From NCBI RefSeq assembly GCF_000308515.1, contig NZ_BAFV01000054.1, positions 1 to 64,000 on the forward strand: a DNA stretch of 64,000 nt, written 5' to 3'. The stretch's first letter is position 1. Each line of letters opens with the position of its first letter. The notes beneath the pieces are model-generated. The model made no database searches and was not told the origin of the DNA. It saw only the letters and a list, made by a program, of their open reading frames with translations. Position numbers and translations under genes: made by a program. This DNA comes from Nocardia carnea NBRC 14403. Its GTDB lineage: Bacteria; Actinomycetota; Actinomycetes; Mycobacteriales; Mycobacteriaceae. Shown piece after piece: positions 62,008 to 64,000 of the stretch.

Positions 62008-62472
62008 GGTCGTGCCTTTCGGGAGTCCTACGGCGCTCCCGGACGACCTATCGCCCGACCGTGACCCCGGAGGGGAGCACCCATGTCGATACTGCGTTCA
62101 CGGATACCACCTCCTGGTCCTCTGGCACGGCCCCGGGAAGGTAGCAGTGGTCGCGGTCGTTCGCCAACGGATTATTCCGGCGATTTCCGGTCCGGCCGCC
62201 GATCGGGAATCATCACCGGCCGTCCACGCCTCACCCGTCGCCCGGGACTCCATGCCGGAGAACCGAAATTGCGCACGCGACGCCCGCGCGGCGGTCTGGA
62301 CAGTGCGCCGACCGGGTGACATGTTGGTGTCAACGTTTTGCGATTGGTTCGACCCGGCGGGTTCACCTCCGCTCGACGCCCGGATCCGCCGGTACGTGTT
62401 GCCCCTCTCCACCCTGCTGAACCCACCACCGGGTGCAGTTCCCCGGACAACGTATCTGCAAGGAGACTGGTT
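62008..62472. other. Intergenic stretch before secreted protein gene
   Basis: About 465 bases between two divergent genes. A 78-codon plus-strand frame at 62083 has a good GGAGGGGAG ribosome-binding site but encodes an Arg/Pro/Gly-rich sequence with no recognisable feature; I do not call it. Promoters for both flanking genes must lie here. Confidence 0.45.
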
Positions 62473-63108
62473 ATGCGCACAAAGGGCTTCGCCCGTCGGC
62501 TCGTCACCTCGCTCGCCGCTACGGCCGCGGCCACCATGCTCTTCACCGGACACGCCACCGCCGAGCCGGCCCAGGTCGATTGGGTTTCGGCGACCCAGCA
62601 GCTGCGGACGGCCGCCGCGGGCGACCCCGGCGCCGAACGCGCCGTCGATATGCTCATCGACGATCCGCGGGTCACCGATGCCGCGCGCGAGGCCGCCCTG
62701 CCGGCCCAGCCGTTCCAGATCCCGGCCGAATCGAATATCGGCCGCGGGGGCGGGCCGGGTATGTACGGGTCGGGCGTGGCGCTGAATATCGACGGGTTCC
62801 GGTTCGCGTTCTTCGGCGGCCCCGGTACCATCGCCCCGAATCAGGCCGGAGCCCGGCTGGAGGTGGTCTGGCTCAACCTGTCGAACGGCCGCAGCGGGAT
62901 CGAACCGCTGACCGAGCACATCGACATCATCGCCGATACCACCATCCGCACCCGGGTGATCGACCCGGGGCAGGGCATGGTGGTGGCCGCCGTCTACGGC
63001 AGCCTGTGGCATCGGTGGCCGGTTCCGATGAGCCCGGAACACCCGGATGGCTTCCAGTACGCGCGCGGGGAAATCACCTTCCCGTCGCTGGGCTCGATCT
63101 ACAACTGA
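62473..63108 (+). CDS. Secreted protein of unknown function
   Basis: A 211-residue protein with AAGGAG before ATG 62473. Signal peptide: RRLVTSLAATAAATMLFTGH with a probable cleavage after ATA (residues about 28-30). The mature part begins EPAQVDWVSATQQLRTAAAG; a second half of beta character (VALNIDGFRFAFFGG, LEVVWLNLSNGRSGI, EHIDIIADTTIRTRVIDPG) suggests a small cell-surface domain. Family not recognised. A palindromic terminator follows. Confidence 0.78.
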   Translation: MRTKGFARRLVTSLAATAAATMLFTGHATAEPAQVDWVSATQQLRTAAAGDPGAERAVDMLIDDPRVTDAAREAALPAQPFQIPAESNIGRGGGPGMYGSGVALNIDGFRFAFFGGPGTIAPNQAGARLEVVWLNLSNGRSGIEPLTEHIDIIADTTIRTRVIDPGQGMVVAAVYGSLWHRWPVPMSPEHPDGFQYARGEITFPSLGSIYN

Positions 63109-63132
63109 GGCTCCGGCAGATAAGCACAGCTC

Positions 63133-63162
63133 GGGCACGCGCCGGATATCCGGCGCGTGCCC
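63133..63162. terminator. Perfect 30-bp palindrome after secreted protein gene
   Basis: GGGCACGCGCCGGAT joined directly to its exact complement, 25 bases after the stop codon. Likely a GC-type terminator. Confidence 0.75.
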
Positions 63163-63317
63163 ATTTCGTGGGATGTTCCGGCCACAGCGGAGGTGTCGTT
63201 TTTGTCCGGTGCGTACGTTGTGAGCGGACGCACTTTCACTGCTACCGTGAGCCCCGATATGCCGTTCGGAATCGCTAGGTCGAGTGCCGACGCGAGGATC
63301 TGTGGAGGTGTTCGAGG

Positions 63318-64000
63318 GTGAACCTGGCGCATACGCTGGAGACTGTCAAAGCATATGGGCTGCTGCAGTCCAGTGGATTCATCGATCTGAAGAATCCGGG
63401 GGAAACGCTGCGGACGCTCAAGGATTCCAAGACCTATATCCCGCAGGCGACGCTGATCATGCATTCGGCCCGGATCGCCCCGGATGCGCCGGGCCTGGTC
63501 GACGAGCGCGGCGAACTGAGCTACCGCGAACTCGACGAGCAGTCCACGAAGATCGCGAACGGGCTGCGCAAGGCCGGCCTCACCGAGGGCACCGTGATCG
63601 GCATCCTGGCCCGCGATCATCGCGGCCTGATCCTGTCGATGGCCGCCGCCGGCAAACTGGGTGTGAAGATCGCCCTGATGAACACCGGTTTCGCCAAACC
63701 GCAGTTCGCCGAGGTGTGCGAGCGCGAAAAGGTCGCGGCGGTCCTGCACGACAGCGAATTCCTCGGCCTGCTCGACGCCCTGCCGGCCGATATGCCGCGC
63801 TTCCTCACCTGGGTGGACGAGGGCACCGAACTCCCCGAAGGCGCGAAGAGCCTCGACGATCTGATCGCCGAGAACGGCCTCGACGAACTGCCCGTACCGA
63901 GTAAGCCGGGCGGTTTCATCATTCTGACCAGCGGTACCACCGGCCTGCCCAAGGGCGCGCCGCGCGAGAAGGCGTCCCCGCTGGCCACCGCGCAATTCCT
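63318..64000 (+). CDS. Acyl-CoA synthetase (FadD family), 5' part
   Basis: Fatty-acid-activating AMP-ligase, cut by the window end after about 227 residues. GTG start at 63318 (VNLAHTLETVKAYGLLQSSG) with GGAGG nine bases before it. Visible: VDERGELSYRELDEQSTKIA, IGILARDHRGLILSMAAAGK, NTGFAKPQFAEVCEREK and the ATP-binding loop FIILTSGTTGLPKGAPR. The motif form TTGLPKGAPR fits the branch of mycobacterial FadD2-like enzymes. A role with the nearby FadE pair in lipid use is plausible. Confidence 0.88.
   Translation, partial: MNLAHTLETVKAYGLLQSSGFIDLKNPGETLRTLKDSKTYIPQATLIMHSARIAPDAPGLVDERGELSYRELDEQSTKIANGLRKAGLTEGTVIGILARDHRGLILSMAAAGKLGVKIALMNTGFAKPQFAEVCEREKVAAVLHDSEFLGLLDALPADMPRFLTWVDEGTELPEGAKSLDDLIAENGLDELPVPSKPGGFIILTSGTTGLPKGAPREKASPLATAQF

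Noticed and set aside
62083..62319. 78-codon frame with a good ribosome-binding site
   Set aside because: Protein is Arg/Pro/Gly-rich and overlaps the likely promoter area; kept as intergenic.
60476..62785. 769-codon plus-strand frame over fadE23 and the hydrolase gene
   Set aside because: Frame-shifted shadow of fadE23 and antisense of the hydrolase; Arg/Ala/Pro-rich.

Overview
The window is high-GC actinobacterial DNA. Its gene content and order fit the Mycobacteriales and most likely a Nocardia or close relative. The main reasons are a mycobacterial-type tmRNA tag (ADSHQREYALAA), an intact prfB / MscS-like / small membrane protein / ftsE / ftsX string, a FadE24-FadE23 pair, a SigC-type ECF sigma factor, a PrpR/RamB-type regulator and a HisN-type phosphatase. 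The genus is an inference; no rRNA is present.

Region 1 (1-950) holds a short tandem repeat, one small hypothetical gene and a 147-bp copy of the 3' half and downstream terminator of a tRNA-Ala gene. The matching intact tRNA-Ala(GGC) lies at 32152-32224 in the same orientation, so 801-947 and 32039-32185 form a direct repeat bounding about 31 kb.

Region 2 (1.4-25 kb) is the striking part: four cobalamin riboswitches within 17.5 kb. One leads metE-metF, followed by a frameshifted pabB and folP (B12-independent methionine synthesis plus folate supply). Two lead separate, convergently oriented oligopeptide/nickel-type ABC importers, with a luciferase-like flavin monooxygenase gene where they meet. 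The fourth lies in the leader of a PrpR-type regulator that sits directly upstream of prpD-prpB-prpC, the B12-independent methylcitrate route for propionate. The genes with known function replace B12-dependent enzymes (MetH, methylmalonyl-CoA mutase) or supply folate, so I read the block as a B12-scarcity locus. The importers' substrate is unknown; cobalt, a cobalt chelate or a corrinoid precursor is the obvious guess.

Region 3 (24.9-32 kb) looks like a copper/metal locus: a decayed P1B-type ATPase, a His-containing membrane protein, SigC, a DsbA-like thiol oxidoreductase, a PepSY membrane protein, a Met/His-rich membrane protein and a ferric-reductase-like membrane protein.

Region 4 (32-54 kb) is mostly ordinary chromosome: a second DsbA-like protein, an MFS transporter, pgm, a crcB pair, a TetR regulator, an aldonolactone oxidase, a sirtuin, smpB-ssrA, a three-gene hydrolase/ferredoxin-reductase operon, a WYL regulator, recQ, a DinB-like protein, hisN, an FMN reductase and an XRE regulator.

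Region 5 (54-64 kb) has prfB, mscS-like, a 53-residue membrane protein, ftsE and ftsX, then fadE24-fadE23 behind two tandem palindromic operators, a hydrolase, a secreted protein and the start of an acyl-CoA synthetase cut by the window end. smpB lies about 12.6 kb upstream of prfB rather than just after ftsX.
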